Shown piece after piece: positions 27,955 through 36,594 of a DNA stretch of 64,000 nucleotides. The DNA is taken from positions 1-64,000 of the forward strand of contig JAFDZV010000003.1 of the NCBI GenBank assembly GCA_018266795.1, given 5' to 3'. The notes beneath the pieces are model-generated. The model had not been told where the DNA came from. It worked only from the letters and a program-made list of their open reading frames with translations, and did not search any database. The stretch comes from Bacteroidota bacterium (GTDB lineage Bacteria; Bacteroidota; Ignavibacteria; OLB7). Position 1 is the first letter of the stretch, and each line of letters begins with the position of its first letter. Position numbers and translations under genes: made by a program.

Positions 27955-28679
27955 CACAGGCGTCCCATCGGCTCGATCGTGACATTCAGCATCTCCGGCC
28001 TGTCGAACGCCGCACGCAGCTGCTTCTCATCGCGATAGCCTCCGTCTGCCATGCGGAAGAAGGGGAGCGAATAGGAGAGGCTCCGCAGATCGAACGGATA
28101 TGGTTTGAACTGCAGCGTGTCCGCAACGCGACGGAACTGATAGCCCGCGTAATGCTCCGGGCGTTCTGCTCCCAGATCATGCCGCATACAGAACTGAAGG
28201 GAGAACCAGTCCGCCATTCGCAGATAGGAGTAGGCGCGCTCGATTGCCGGATGGTCCAGTCCCAGCGCATCGCGCAGTTCCGCTCGGAGCTGTGCGAACT
28301 CCGTGAAGAACGCCTTCCACGCCGGCTGGCGCTTATGAGCGATCTCGTGGATCGAGTAGGCATGATGCGTGATCAGCAATGCAACGAAGGGATCGTCCTC
28401 CAGATGCAGCGCGGTGGCGCGGCGCCAGATGGTGAGCGCATCCTCCGGTTCAACGCTCGTCATGTCGGCAGGCAGGCAGGTAACAGGGTCCAGGCGCGGC
28501 ATTGCGTCGAACGCGATCCATCCCACGTCGTGATGCCGCGCTGCGAGGATGATCTGATCGCGCTGGGGATCCTTGGTGAAGTTGTTGTTGGACCAGTGCT
28601 CCAGCAGGAATGCCGCGAACGCGGCATGATCGTCCTGCCGGATCGCAATGGTTCCCTCGGGCGCGTGCTGCAGAATCAT
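27954..28679 (-). CDS. DUF3891 family protein
   Basis: A 241-aa soluble protein recognised as DUF3891 by the 'RQDDHAAFAAFLLEHW' start, 'ILAARHHDVGWIAFD' near residue 46, 'LLITHHAYSIH' near residue 104 and 'ADWFSLQFC'. The clustered His and Asp (HHD, THH) look like metal ligands of an HD-domain-type hydrolase, but the activity is unknown. It is the first gene of a two-gene unit with thiamine pyrophosphokinase, overlapping it by 1-4 bp. The ATG at 28679 is the only good start. Confidence 0.82.
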   Translation of the reverse strand: MILQHAPEGTIAIRQDDHAAFAAFLLEHWSNNNFTKDPQRDQIILAARHHDVGWIAFDAMPRLDPVTCLPADMTSVEPEDALTIWRRATALHLEDDPFVALLITHHAYSIHEIAHKRQPAWKAFFTEFAQLRAELRDALGLDHPAIERAYSYLRMADWFSLQFCMRHDLGAERPEHYAGYQFRRVADTLQFKPYPFDLRSLSYSLPFFRMADGGYRDEKQLRAAFDRPEMLNVTIEPMGRL

Positions 28680-28747
28680 GTCCTCTCCTTGATATCACTC
28701 CGTCGGATGCCTCAAAGAGACGTATGCCACGGTGCGTACGTGTTCCT

Positions 28748-29389
28748 CTACTGGGCCGATATCACACGAACGTCGAATATCAACGTTGCGTTGGGCGGAA
28801 TCGCACCGGAACCACCGCTGCCGTAGGCCATGTCCGGAGGAATGATCAGCCGGCGACGGCCTCCAACCCGCATGTTCGTGGTGAGCCCATCGTCCCAGCC
28901 ACGGATCACCTGCCCCTTCCCCACAACGAACTCGATCGGCTGGAAGGGATAGCCTCCGCGGTCGAAGCGGTTCTTCAGATCCGCCGCCTCGGCGTTTGGA
29001 GGGAAGGCATAGCCGTCGCGATTGTACTTCCTGGCAACCGAGTCGATGGAGGTATCGAACAGGCGGCCATTGGTAAGGTAGCCGGCATAGTCCACCGATA
29101 CTTTCATTCCCGGGCGCACCTCGGTGCCGGTTCCCTGCTGATACTCGATGTAGCGCAGGCCGGTCATCAGGGTTACCGTGTCGTACTTGACTGGTGCGTG
29201 CATCGATCCGGCCGCGCCATCCTTGGTGGTGGAACCGGGCGTGCCGCATGCCGACAGCGCAAGCAGGACACATGTGAGAGTTACCGCGAGATGCGGCAGA
29301 AGGAAGAACAGACGGCGAAGCGGATTGCGGTGCTGTGTGATCACGATGAGAACCCTGAGCGACCTGGTCGGCCTGGATAGCGTGGACAT
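28748..29389 (-). CDS. FKBP-type peptidyl-prolyl cis-trans isomerase lipoprotein
   Basis: A 213-aa lipoprotein: long basic n-region, helix 'LAVTLTCVLLALSAC' with lipobox LSAC (Cys at about residue 48). The FKBP domain spans about 80-213 (GTEVRPGMKVSVDYAGYLTN, GRLFDTS, PFQPIEFVVGKGQVIRGWDD, GGRRRLIIPPDMAYG, NATLIFDVRVI). It catalyses proline isomerisation in periplasmic or outer-membrane proteins. An insertion of about 35 residues between GRLFDTS and the PIEFVVG strand is longer than in minimal FKBPs. The minus-strand gene lies 69 bp upstream of the DUF3891-TPK unit. Confidence 0.92.
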   Translation of the reverse strand: MSTLSRPTRSLRVLIVITQHRNPLRRLFFLLPHLAVTLTCVLLALSACGTPGSTTKDGAAGSMHAPVKYDTVTLMTGLRYIEYQQGTGTEVRPGMKVSVDYAGYLTNGRLFDTSIDSVARKYNRDGYAFPPNAEAADLKNRFDRGGYPFQPIEFVVGKGQVIRGWDDGLTTNMRVGGRRRLIIPPDMAYGSGGSGAIPPNATLIFDVRVISAQ

Positions 29390-29630
29390 TCCCTGCAGAG
29401 CCCTCTCAACGGGGCCGGCGGGCGTGATAAGGAATTCGTATGAATATACCCCAACGGAAGAAAACGATCGTTCGCTTCTCGTGCACGCAACCGGTTGTCA
29501 GGTGCACACTCGGCCTCGCGCCGCTCGCCTTGCGAAGACTATGAAACTCCCGCATGGTCGTTGCGAGCGAACGGAGTGAGCGCGGCAACCTTTCCAACCT
29601 TCTCTCGATCATGCACCAACGGAACAATCT

Positions 29631-29717
29631 CTGTAGGGGGCGGACTATCTGTCTCCGTGAAAGCATAGGCCGCTCCCTGCGGGGAGCTTGTGATCGCGAG
29701 GAAGCGGGCTTCTACAG
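29631..29717. repeat. Divergent solo copy of the repeat element
   Basis: CTGTAG (29631-29636) and CTACAG (29712-29717) enclose the same central hairpin as the array units, GCTCCC-TGCG-GGGAGC (29672-29687). The sequence between is diverged. It looks like an older relative of the tandem units that start 175 bp further on. Confidence 0.65.
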
Positions 29718-29890
29718 ATGGGACGAATCCAACGGGTTGACCGGCATCGCCGGACTTTGGCTCTTCGGGCTTGAGCCGCTCGGCTGCGCCTGGCTGGGGT
29801 TCTTCGTCGGTGGCGCATGCGTTGCCGATCGCGAGTTCGCCATTGCATTGCGCGGCCGCATGTGACATCACTGGGCGGCCTGGAAAGAAC

Positions 29891-30607
29891 GCCCATCCTA
29901 CCTGTAGGAACCGTTCCTATTCTTCCCATCAAAGCACCGCCGCTCCCTGCGGGGAGCTTGATGATGGTGAGGAGGTGGTGCAGGCTACAGAGGGGACGCA
30001 TTGAATCGCGTGCACGGCAGCGCATCATCTTGACGTGGACGATGCCGATCGGATCCACTGCCGCATTCGGTACTTCCGTGCGTCCTCGAAGGCAGCCCAT
30101 CCTATCTGTAGCAGTCGTTTCCATTCTTTCTATCAAAGCACCGGCCGCTCCCTGCGGGGAGCTGGATGATAGTGAGGAGGTGGTGCAGGCTACAGAGGGG
30201 ACGCATTGAATCGCGTGCACGGCAGCGCATCATCTTGACGTGGACGATGCCGATCGGATCCACTGCCGCATTCGGTACTTCCGTGCGTCCTCGAAGGCAG
30301 CCCATCCTATCTGTAGCAGTCGTCTCCATTCTTTCCATCAAAGCACCGGCCGCTCCCTGCGGGGAGCTTGATGATGGTGAGGAGGTGGTGCAGGCTACAG
30401 AGGGGACGCATTGAATCGCGTGCACGGCAGCGCATCATCTTGACGTAGACGATGCCGATCGGATCCACTGCCGCATTCGGTACTTCCGTGCGTCCTCGAA
30501 GGCAGCCCATCCTATCTGTAGCAGTCGTTTCCATTCTTTCTATCAAAGCACCGGCCGCTCCCTGCGGGGAGTTGGATGATAGTGAGGAGGTGGTGCAGGC
30601 TACAGAG
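29891..30607. repeat. Tandem array of about 205-bp units (3.5 copies) with conserved stem-loops
   Basis: Four copies start near 29891, 30095, 30300 and 30505; spacing of the central hairpin is exactly 205 bp, and the last copy is only the first half. Each copy holds an outer pair CTGTAG(C)/(G)CTACAG about 85 bp apart, a middle pair, and the inner hairpin GCTCCC-TGCG-GGGAGC. The middle pair is CCATCA/TGATGG in copies 1 and 3 but CTATCA/TGATAG in copies 2 and 4, a compensatory change. In copy 4 the inner stem has G-T in place of G-C, still pairing. The units lie between the FKBP and LptD-like genes. Confidence 0.9.
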
Positions 30608-30762
30608 AGGGAGGAACGAACTGCTTTCACCGACTTCTCGATGCCATCGAGCACTGAGGCCGATCGGGAGAACGCATGAACAGTCGGGGGCGGATATCAT
30701 GAGCGGAGAGTGTGAACGATTGCCGCGTCGGCAAGGACCGTTCGTGCGGCGGCAGGCAGGGC

Positions 30763-33549
30763 TCAGTAATAGATGCGCCGGATCGGCGGGATGATGTCTC
30801 GCAACTGCGGAGCCTTCGGTGCAAGGTGGAAGGAGAAGCCGCGCCCGGGCCCTGCAGGTACCAGATCGAGCGTCATGAGCCAGCAATCCAGATCCTTCGA
30901 GACGTTGATCGAAGGAACCCGAAAGGCGCCGGCGAGAATGTTGTACTCCGCGGTGCTGTTGATGTGCAGCGTCGGCGTGAGGGCGAAGGAGAAGGTCGTG
31001 TTCAGTGTGAGATACGGAGTAAACGTGTTGCCGGAGCGGCTGAGGTTGTAGTTGCCCGTGAACGAGACCTGCCAGGGGATGCGGAACTGGTCGTTGCCGG
31101 TAACGTCCTCGCCGAAGAACTCCGGTTCGTTGAACGGGATGTGCTCGAAGTTGAAGCGCTCGCGGCGTGCCGCGGCGGAGTCGCCCGCGATGGTCTGCGT
31201 AACTCCGGTCGCGAAGCCCTGGTCCGTGAAGCTGGTGCCGAACGTAATGCCGGCGCTCTCCATCCGCATCAACCCCTTTCCCTTGTCGATCAACAGTTCC
31301 GGAATCAGGTTGCCGAGAGAGTCGCGATCGTACAGCGAGAAGGTGGCGTTGCCGCTTACGTTTCCCAGCGGACCGAGATCGGTTGTACCGCTGGCGTTGA
31401 CGGATGACCACCGGAAGCTGGTGGCGGCGGCCGCATTGTACGAGGTGGAGATGGTCAGCGAGAGAAGCCGGACCTTGCGGTCGGGAAGCGTATCTCCCTG
31501 CGCCACCTTCGCCTCGAAGTCGTTCCGCAGCGTAAGCCCGATGCTCTGCTGCAGACCGCTGCCGGGGACGATCCCCACATTGCCGTCGCGTTCGAAGAGG
31601 GAGTACTTCTCGATCGCATTCGTGCGCGGGTTGAACACTTCGTCGTAGTAGCCGTACTTCGCCTGTCCGAAGTCCGGCACGTAATTGAGCGAGACGACCG
31701 GGGTGAACGTATGCCGGATTGCATTCACACCGAACAGTCGCGGCTGCACGATGCCGTAGAGGCTTGTCGATGCGCTCACGCCGAAACCGTAGGTGAACGT
31801 TGGATAGATTCCGGGAATGAATGTGGCGATCACCGTATCACCCACGGCCTGCTTCACGATGCGCCGCGTGAAGATGCTCCCGCTCATGCTGACGCCCGGC
31901 TGTATCGTGAAGTAGCCGAGCTTTGGAGAGAGGCTCACCGTTGGCACGTACGAGAATCCGTAGCGGCGATCGTTGGTGCGGAACCCGCCGCCGGGGAGCG
32001 TGTCCTGCTTTATCCATTCGATGTTGAAGCGCGCAGAGCCGCCAACGGAGAAGTTCAGCTTGTCCATCAGGCCGTCTCCGGTCGGCGTGGTAAACGGCGT
32101 CCAGGAGGGGACCGAGAACTGCAGCGGCAGCGACGTGGCCTCGTTCCGGTTGAGAATGTTCTGGTCGCGACGGAAGTCCGCCGTTACCGACATACCGTTA
32201 CTCCACGACGTGTTGTAGGAGAAGTTCGATCCCAGCGTTGCCGTGGTGTAGTTGTTCTGCTGCTGTGTCTGCGACAGCCCGGACTGTACCACGGAGTAGG
32301 TGTTGCGGATCGCGTTCTCGCTGGCAAAGTTGATCGTGCCGCCAAGCCTGCCGCGGCGCCCGATCTCCATCTGGTGCGTGTAGGTGAGCGTATAGTTCGT
32401 CGTGAAGTTGCTGTCCGGGTCGAACCGTGTGCGGCCGAAGGAGGTCTCGAGATCTGCCACGTCGATTACCCCTCGCAGCCGGAAGCGCGTCGTGTTGTGG
32501 AGCGTGAAGCCTCCCTTGCTGTAGAGATCGGCCATAAGGCGGGTATCGAAGTAGCTTCCCAGATCGAGGAAGAGGCCCAGCCCGGTGAGCTGCAGTCCGC
32601 GCTGCGTGGTCTGGTCGAAGCTCGGAATGATCAAGCCGGATTGCCGGCCGTTCTGGCTGGAGAAATAGACGCCGAAGGGGATGTAGAAGATCGGCACGTC
32701 CGCCACATAGAGCGCTGCCTGATCGGCGAAGATGCGATCGTTGGCGATCACCTTCATGCGCGGCGAGGCGAAATAGAAGTGTGGATGCGGCGCCTGACAC
32801 GTGGTATAGCGTCCGTCCTGAACGAAGTATGTATTCTCTGCAACCTGCTTGATGCGCGCGCCATAGTAGAATCCATCCCCCATCTTCGTCTCGGCGGCCC
32901 CCAGCGTGCCTCTCTTGTTCCTGAAGTTGTAGGTAAGCGAGTTGGCGGAGAGCTCCTGCGTGCCGTCGTGGAACACCGGAACTTCACTGTACTTCTTCGT
33001 CGCGGAATCGAATCGCGCCAGCGCGAACAGCTCGGAGTTGTTGAAGTCCACGCGGATGTAGTTCGCGGTAAGCTTCTGCGCTCCCTTCACCAGATTCGCA
33101 TCCGAGTAGAGATGCATCTGCCGCTTCTTCACATCGAACAGCATCCGGTGCGATGCGCTGTACGTCACCACGGTGTCGATGCCCGAGGAGCCGGCCGAAA
33201 CACCAACGGAATCGGTGCCGAGCGAGTCGGTCCTCAGCCCCCGGAGCGAGTCCGCATGTATTGCCGTGGTCCGGAGGGAATCCGCACGCAGCGAGTCCGT
33301 GCGGAGCGAATCGCGTTGTGCCTGCAGGGCGCGAAGAGAATCGGCTCGGAGCGAATCGTTCCTCGTGGTTGGTGTGCTGCGTCCCTTCTTCTTCTTGCCG
33401 GCCGGTTTCGTCTTCGTGCGGCTCGTGGTGTCGGCCTGCTGTGTCTTCGTTGATGGGTTCTGTCCCAGCAACGGCGTCGCCAGGCTCGCCGCGAAAAGCG
33501 GAAGCAGCAACAGCATGAGCGAAATCAGTAACGAACGCTTCGGCGTCAT
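30763..33549 (-). CDS. LptD-like outer-membrane LPS-assembly protein
   Basis: A 928-aa protein. A signal peptide follows the ATG at 33549 (LLISLMLLLLPLFAASLATP). Residues about 30-115 form a basic, Ser/Asp-rich linker with repeats of 'DSLRADSLR' and 'DSLRTDSLR'. Residues about 125-250 are an OstA/LptA-like beta-jellyroll (MLFDVKKRQMHLYSDANLV, LTANYIRVDF, ELSANSLTYNF). Then 'DGRYTTCQAPHPHFYF' marks the Bacteroidota-type LptD. The rest (about 300-928) is a beta-barrel of alternating strands ending in aromatic 'IRRIYY'. It would insert LPS into the outer membrane. It follows the DUF4292 and TPR lipoprotein genes on the same strand. Confidence 0.87.
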   Translation of the reverse strand: MTPKRSLLISLMLLLLPLFAASLATPLLGQNPSTKTQQADTTSRTKTKPAGKKKKGRSTPTTRNDSLRADSLRALQAQRDSLRTDSLRADSLRTTAIHADSLRGLRTDSLGTDSVGVSAGSSGIDTVVTYSASHRMLFDVKKRQMHLYSDANLVKGAQKLTANYIRVDFNNSELFALARFDSATKKYSEVPVFHDGTQELSANSLTYNFRNKRGTLGAAETKMGDGFYYGARIKQVAENTYFVQDGRYTTCQAPHPHFYFASPRMKVIANDRIFADQAALYVADVPIFYIPFGVYFSSQNGRQSGLIIPSFDQTTQRGLQLTGLGLFLDLGSYFDTRLMADLYSKGGFTLHNTTRFRLRGVIDVADLETSFGRTRFDPDSNFTTNYTLTYTHQMEIGRRGRLGGTINFASENAIRNTYSVVQSGLSQTQQQNNYTTATLGSNFSYNTSWSNGMSVTADFRRDQNILNRNEATSLPLQFSVPSWTPFTTPTGDGLMDKLNFSVGGSARFNIEWIKQDTLPGGGFRTNDRRYGFSYVPTVSLSPKLGYFTIQPGVSMSGSIFTRRIVKQAVGDTVIATFIPGIYPTFTYGFGVSASTSLYGIVQPRLFGVNAIRHTFTPVVSLNYVPDFGQAKYGYYDEVFNPRTNAIEKYSLFERDGNVGIVPGSGLQQSIGLTLRNDFEAKVAQGDTLPDRKVRLLSLTISTSYNAAAATSFRWSSVNASGTTDLGPLGNVSGNATFSLYDRDSLGNLIPELLIDKGKGLMRMESAGITFGTSFTDQGFATGVTQTIAGDSAAARRERFNFEHIPFNEPEFFGEDVTGNDQFRIPWQVSFTGNYNLSRSGNTFTPYLTLNTTFSFALTPTLHINSTAEYNILAGAFRVPSINVSKDLDCWLMTLDLVPAGPGRGFSFHLAPKAPQLRDIIPPIRRIYY

Positions 33550-33774
33550 TCGGAATAGATGGGATCGGAACTCGATCGGATCGCAGCGCGGCCCGGCGCT
33601 GAACGTATCATCCTGCGTTATCCTTTCGGAAAAGACACCGGCCGGTTTCCGTCGTGACATACACACAACGAACGGCGGTGCGTCTGCCTTGCATCTGTGT
33701 ATTCTCTCTGCGGGCGGCGATTGAGAGACCGATGCGCGCTCCGTTCATGTCTCCGGATTGCCGGCAATGTTTCT

Positions 33775-34566
33775 CTACAGTCGCTTGCGCGGCACGTCGG
33801 CCGGAACAACCAGCGCACAACTGCGATCGGAATCGATCCTGTCCCGCACCTTCTCCACCGTTACTGCAACCTTGCGTTCACCGTTGGCGATGCTCACGGA
33901 AGCCTTCATCGCGAACATCCGATTGCCAACACGCCGGAAGTCCTTGAATGCAATGGAGAACTCCTCGCTTTCCGCTGCGCCGTCCGTGCGCGAGCGGGCG
34001 TAGCTTTCAACGGCCAGCTTCTCCATGTTTACCGCGAACGTTTCCACATGGTTCGGCGTATGAACGGTGTAATGCATGATACCGTCGCGCGCCTCGGCCG
34101 TGTAGGTTCCGGCGGCCGGAAACTGCGGAAGCTCGCCCCTGAACATGGAGATCATCTGATCGTACTCCATGTCCAGCTGCATCAGCTTCCCGAACGTTTT
34201 CCGATCCGGTATCCCCTCGACCGCCTCCCCTTCCTGGGCGTTGAAGAAGACGAAGCTGGAGCGCGTGGATCCCAGCGCACCCACCGGCACACCGAACGGA
34301 CCAACCAGATTCACCTTCAGCGAGTCGCGCGACCGCACCAGTGCATCGTACCAGACGGTGACGCCCAGCCCGGAGATCTTCATGTCACCGTTGAGAGCAA
34401 GGTCCGGTGTGGATGCATAGCTCTGCCGCAGGCGAACCAGCAGGGAGTCCGCGGCAGTCCCGCCCGCGGTTGCGGAGGTTGTCTGCGTGGAGGCGGAACA
34501 TCCGCCAATCAGAAGCGCGGCAGCCAGTGCGGCGCACAGAACGGGTAGTGTCGGAATCTTCATCAT
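33775..34566 (-). CDS. DUF4292 family lipoprotein (LolB-like)
   Basis: A 263-aa lipoprotein (lipobox IGGC, Cys at about residue 23). Features of DUF4292: 'LNGDMKISGLGVTVWYDALVRSRDSLKVNLVGPFGVPVGAL', a strand-rich half-barrel, 'FNAQEGEAVEGIPDRKTFGKL' and 'YTVHTPNHVETFAVNMEKL'. The fold is probably LolA/LolB-like, and members lie next to TPR lipoproteins in Bacteroidota, as here. Its likely role is outer-membrane lipid or lipoprotein handling. The ATG at 34566 or 34563 is the start. It lies downstream of the TPR lipoprotein gene and 225 bp upstream of the LptD-like gene. Confidence 0.8.
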   Translation of the reverse strand: MMKIPTLPVLCAALAAALLIGGCSASTQTTSATAGGTAADSLLVRLRQSYASTPDLALNGDMKISGLGVTVWYDALVRSRDSLKVNLVGPFGVPVGALGSTRSSFVFFNAQEGEAVEGIPDRKTFGKLMQLDMEYDQMISMFRGELPQFPAAGTYTAEARDGIMHYTVHTPNHVETFAVNMEKLAVESYARSRTDGAAESEEFSIAFKDFRRVGNRMFAMKASVSIANGERKVAVTVEKVRDRIDSDRSCALVVPADVPRKRL

Positions 34567-34781
34567 CGTTTCTGCTTGGAGTTCCTGAACATTCGGCGTT
34601 GCAAGGCCCATGGGCTCTCGAGTGCAGTCGGAGTTTGACAGGAACCGTCACTCGGCATGATTGGGGGGCGCCGTCAACATCTCCGCTCACATAACAATTC
34701 TCAGACAATGCCCAGCAGAAACGCTCTGACGAGCGTGAGGTTTATCGGGCGCCGGCCTCTGTGTTGCGTTGCTTCGTGGAG

Positions 34782-36428
34782 CTATCGCGCGGCCTGATAC
34801 TTCCTCTGCAGTTCGGCATTGTCAGGGTCCAGCCGAACCGCCCGCCGGTATGCATCGCGCGCCTCGGTGCGGTTCCCGAGCGCAAGCTGCGTGTCGCCAA
34901 GGTGTTCGTACACGTCCGGGCCGGCTCCGCCGATGTCAACCGAGCGTTGAATATAGCGAAGCGCCTCGTTGTACTCCCGTAAGCGGTAGTGAATCCATCC
35001 CTTCGTATCCAGGAACGTTTCGTTCTCCGGCTCGCGATCGAGTGCCCGCGTGATCATCTTCATGGCGCGATCCAGTTTGCGGTTGAAGTGGGCGAGCGAG
35101 TAGGCGTAGTTGTTCAGGATCGCGGCGTTGTCCGGATCCAGAGTTGTTGCGCGTTGATAGGCGTTCTCGGCCGCGGCCGGCTTCTCCTGGCGCGTGTAGG
35201 TGGCTCCCAGACAGCTCCATGCTTCGGCGTTCTCTTCCTCCAATGCAATCGATCGCCGAAGATATCTCTCGGCGCTGTCCAGGCTTCCGGTGCGGTAGTA
35301 GGAGTAGCCGATCAGGTAGGCAACGCGGGGCTCGGCGTGAAAGCGCGAAGCGGAGGGGAGCATCAGATGCAGAGCCCGGGTGAGGTAGCCGTCGTTGACC
35401 CACGTGGACGCGGACTCCAGCCAGGCGTCGCGGTTGATCGCGCGCTCCCCCATGGCGTGCGCGGTGAGAGAATCTGCCGCCACCGAATCACCCGCCCGGT
35501 AGGCGAGCATCCCGGCCATCTGCCACGGCTGCCAGGCAGACGGAGACGAGGCGGTAAGATGCTCCGCGAGTGCGAGCGCATAGATCCGCACACCGGGCTC
35601 GCTGATTGGCGTGGTGCCGCGTGCGATGGGCCGCGCCTGATTCATCAGGAAGTCCAGGCGAACCGAGTCGGAGGGAACGAAGCGATCCACATCCGCCAGC
35701 ATCGCCGCCGCGTCGGCCGTGCGGCCGGCCATCGTGTAGGTATGCGCCAGCACCATGTACACATCGGTGCTCCCGGGGGTGAGGAGCAGAAGATCGTGCA
35801 TGGTGCGGATCGCCTCGTCGTACCGGCCAAGGGTGACGTAGAGATCGGATAGATTGAGCAGCGTCTGATAATCGCTCGTAATGTTCCGGCGGATATACTC
35901 GTAGTGCTCGATTGCGCGCTGGGCGTTCGTGCGATGCTGAAGCCGTGCCGCGTTGAATCGAGCCTGGATATTGTCCGGGTACTGCTGCAATACTCCTTCG
36001 TACAGGTCTATGGCCTCTCGGATCTCTCCGTTGGCGACTGCAAGGTCCGCCGCCAGCAACCGGACATCCAGCGTCGTGCTGTCCAGCTCCAGCGCCTGCC
36101 GGATGCGAAGGAGCGCGCTGTCCTTCCGGCCCATGGCATCGTAGCATCGCGCCTGCGCGTAGCGTGGCGCGGCCAGGTGTGGTGCGAAGAGCGCAGCCCG
36201 CTCGAAGCGTGCGATTGCATCGGCATAGTGCCCCTCGAGCTGGAGCACCGATCCATCCACGAAGAATCGGTCGGTAAGATGCATGCGCGTGCCGTTGTCC
36301 ATTCCCATGGCGGCTTCGGCAAGCGCTGTCTCCAGCGTCTCGCGAGGGGCGGCCTGCCGCGAAGCCGTGCAGCCGGCGGCGGTCAGCGCAATCAGCAGCG
36401 GGATTGCGATGGGGTGTATGGGGCGCAT
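34782..36428 (-). CDS. TPR-repeat lipoprotein
   Basis: A 548-aa lipoprotein with lipobox TAAGC (Cys at about residue 20) after the ATG at 36428. The body is made of tetratricopeptide repeats, e.g. 'LEGHYADAIARFERAALFAP', 'YDAMGRKDSALLRIRQALEL', 'YVTLGRYDEAIRTMHDLLLL', 'YTRQEKPAAAENAYQRATTL', and 'QLALGNRTEARDAYRRAVRL' at the end. In related genomes such proteins precede DUF4292 genes, as here, suggesting an outer-membrane assembly module. It is divergent from prfA with a 166-bp gap between the two starts. No catalytic motif is present. Confidence 0.85.
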   Translation of the reverse strand: MRPIHPIAIPLLIALTAAGCTASRQAAPRETLETALAEAAMGMDNGTRMHLTDRFFVDGSVLQLEGHYADAIARFERAALFAPHLAAPRYAQARCYDAMGRKDSALLRIRQALELDSTTLDVRLLAADLAVANGEIREAIDLYEGVLQQYPDNIQARFNAARLQHRTNAQRAIEHYEYIRRNITSDYQTLLNLSDLYVTLGRYDEAIRTMHDLLLLTPGSTDVYMVLAHTYTMAGRTADAAAMLADVDRFVPSDSVRLDFLMNQARPIARGTTPISEPGVRIYALALAEHLTASSPSAWQPWQMAGMLAYRAGDSVAADSLTAHAMGERAINRDAWLESASTWVNDGYLTRALHLMLPSASRFHAEPRVAYLIGYSYYRTGSLDSAERYLRRSIALEEENAEAWSCLGATYTRQEKPAAAENAYQRATTLDPDNAAILNNYAYSLAHFNRKLDRAMKMITRALDREPENETFLDTKGWIHYRLREYNEALRYIQRSVDIGGAGPDVYEHLGDTQLALGNRTEARDAYRRAVRLDPDNAELQRKYQAAR

Positions 36429-36594
36429 GAAGGTCACGATCTTCAATCGAGCCGAACGGATGCCGTGTGGGTGCCGGATGGGAAGACGATTCCCCGGCAA
36501 TTGCTAGATTGCGCGTTCGTTCTCCGAGGTCTGCCTCCTGATTGGCAGAGTGCCGGGAAAACGTACGGCAATTCCGTTCTGCACACAACGTACA

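Larger units (their letters stand above)
29390..30762. other. 1.37-kb gene-free region holding a structured repeat array
   Basis: No protein-like frame is convincing here; open stretches on the minus strand merely repeat with the DNA units and change frame between copies because the 205-bp period is not a multiple of three. An imperfect hairpin (GTTGC 29560-29564, GCAAC 29585-29589) inside a 'GCGAGCGAACGGAGTGAG' stretch resembles a dispersed repeat seen in many bacterial genomes. The rest is the tandem array described separately. Confidence 0.65.

Noticed and set aside
29891-30607. The tandem array considered as a CRISPR.
   Set aside because: Units are 205 bp and nearly identical throughout; there are no short repeats with unique spacers and no cas genes.
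29645-30654. Repeating minus-strand peptides (e.g. SSPQGAAGALIERMETTATD) in the tandem array considered as a repeat protein.
   Set aside because: The unit length of 205 is not divisible by three, so the frame breaks between copies; the paired base changes fit structure rather than coding.
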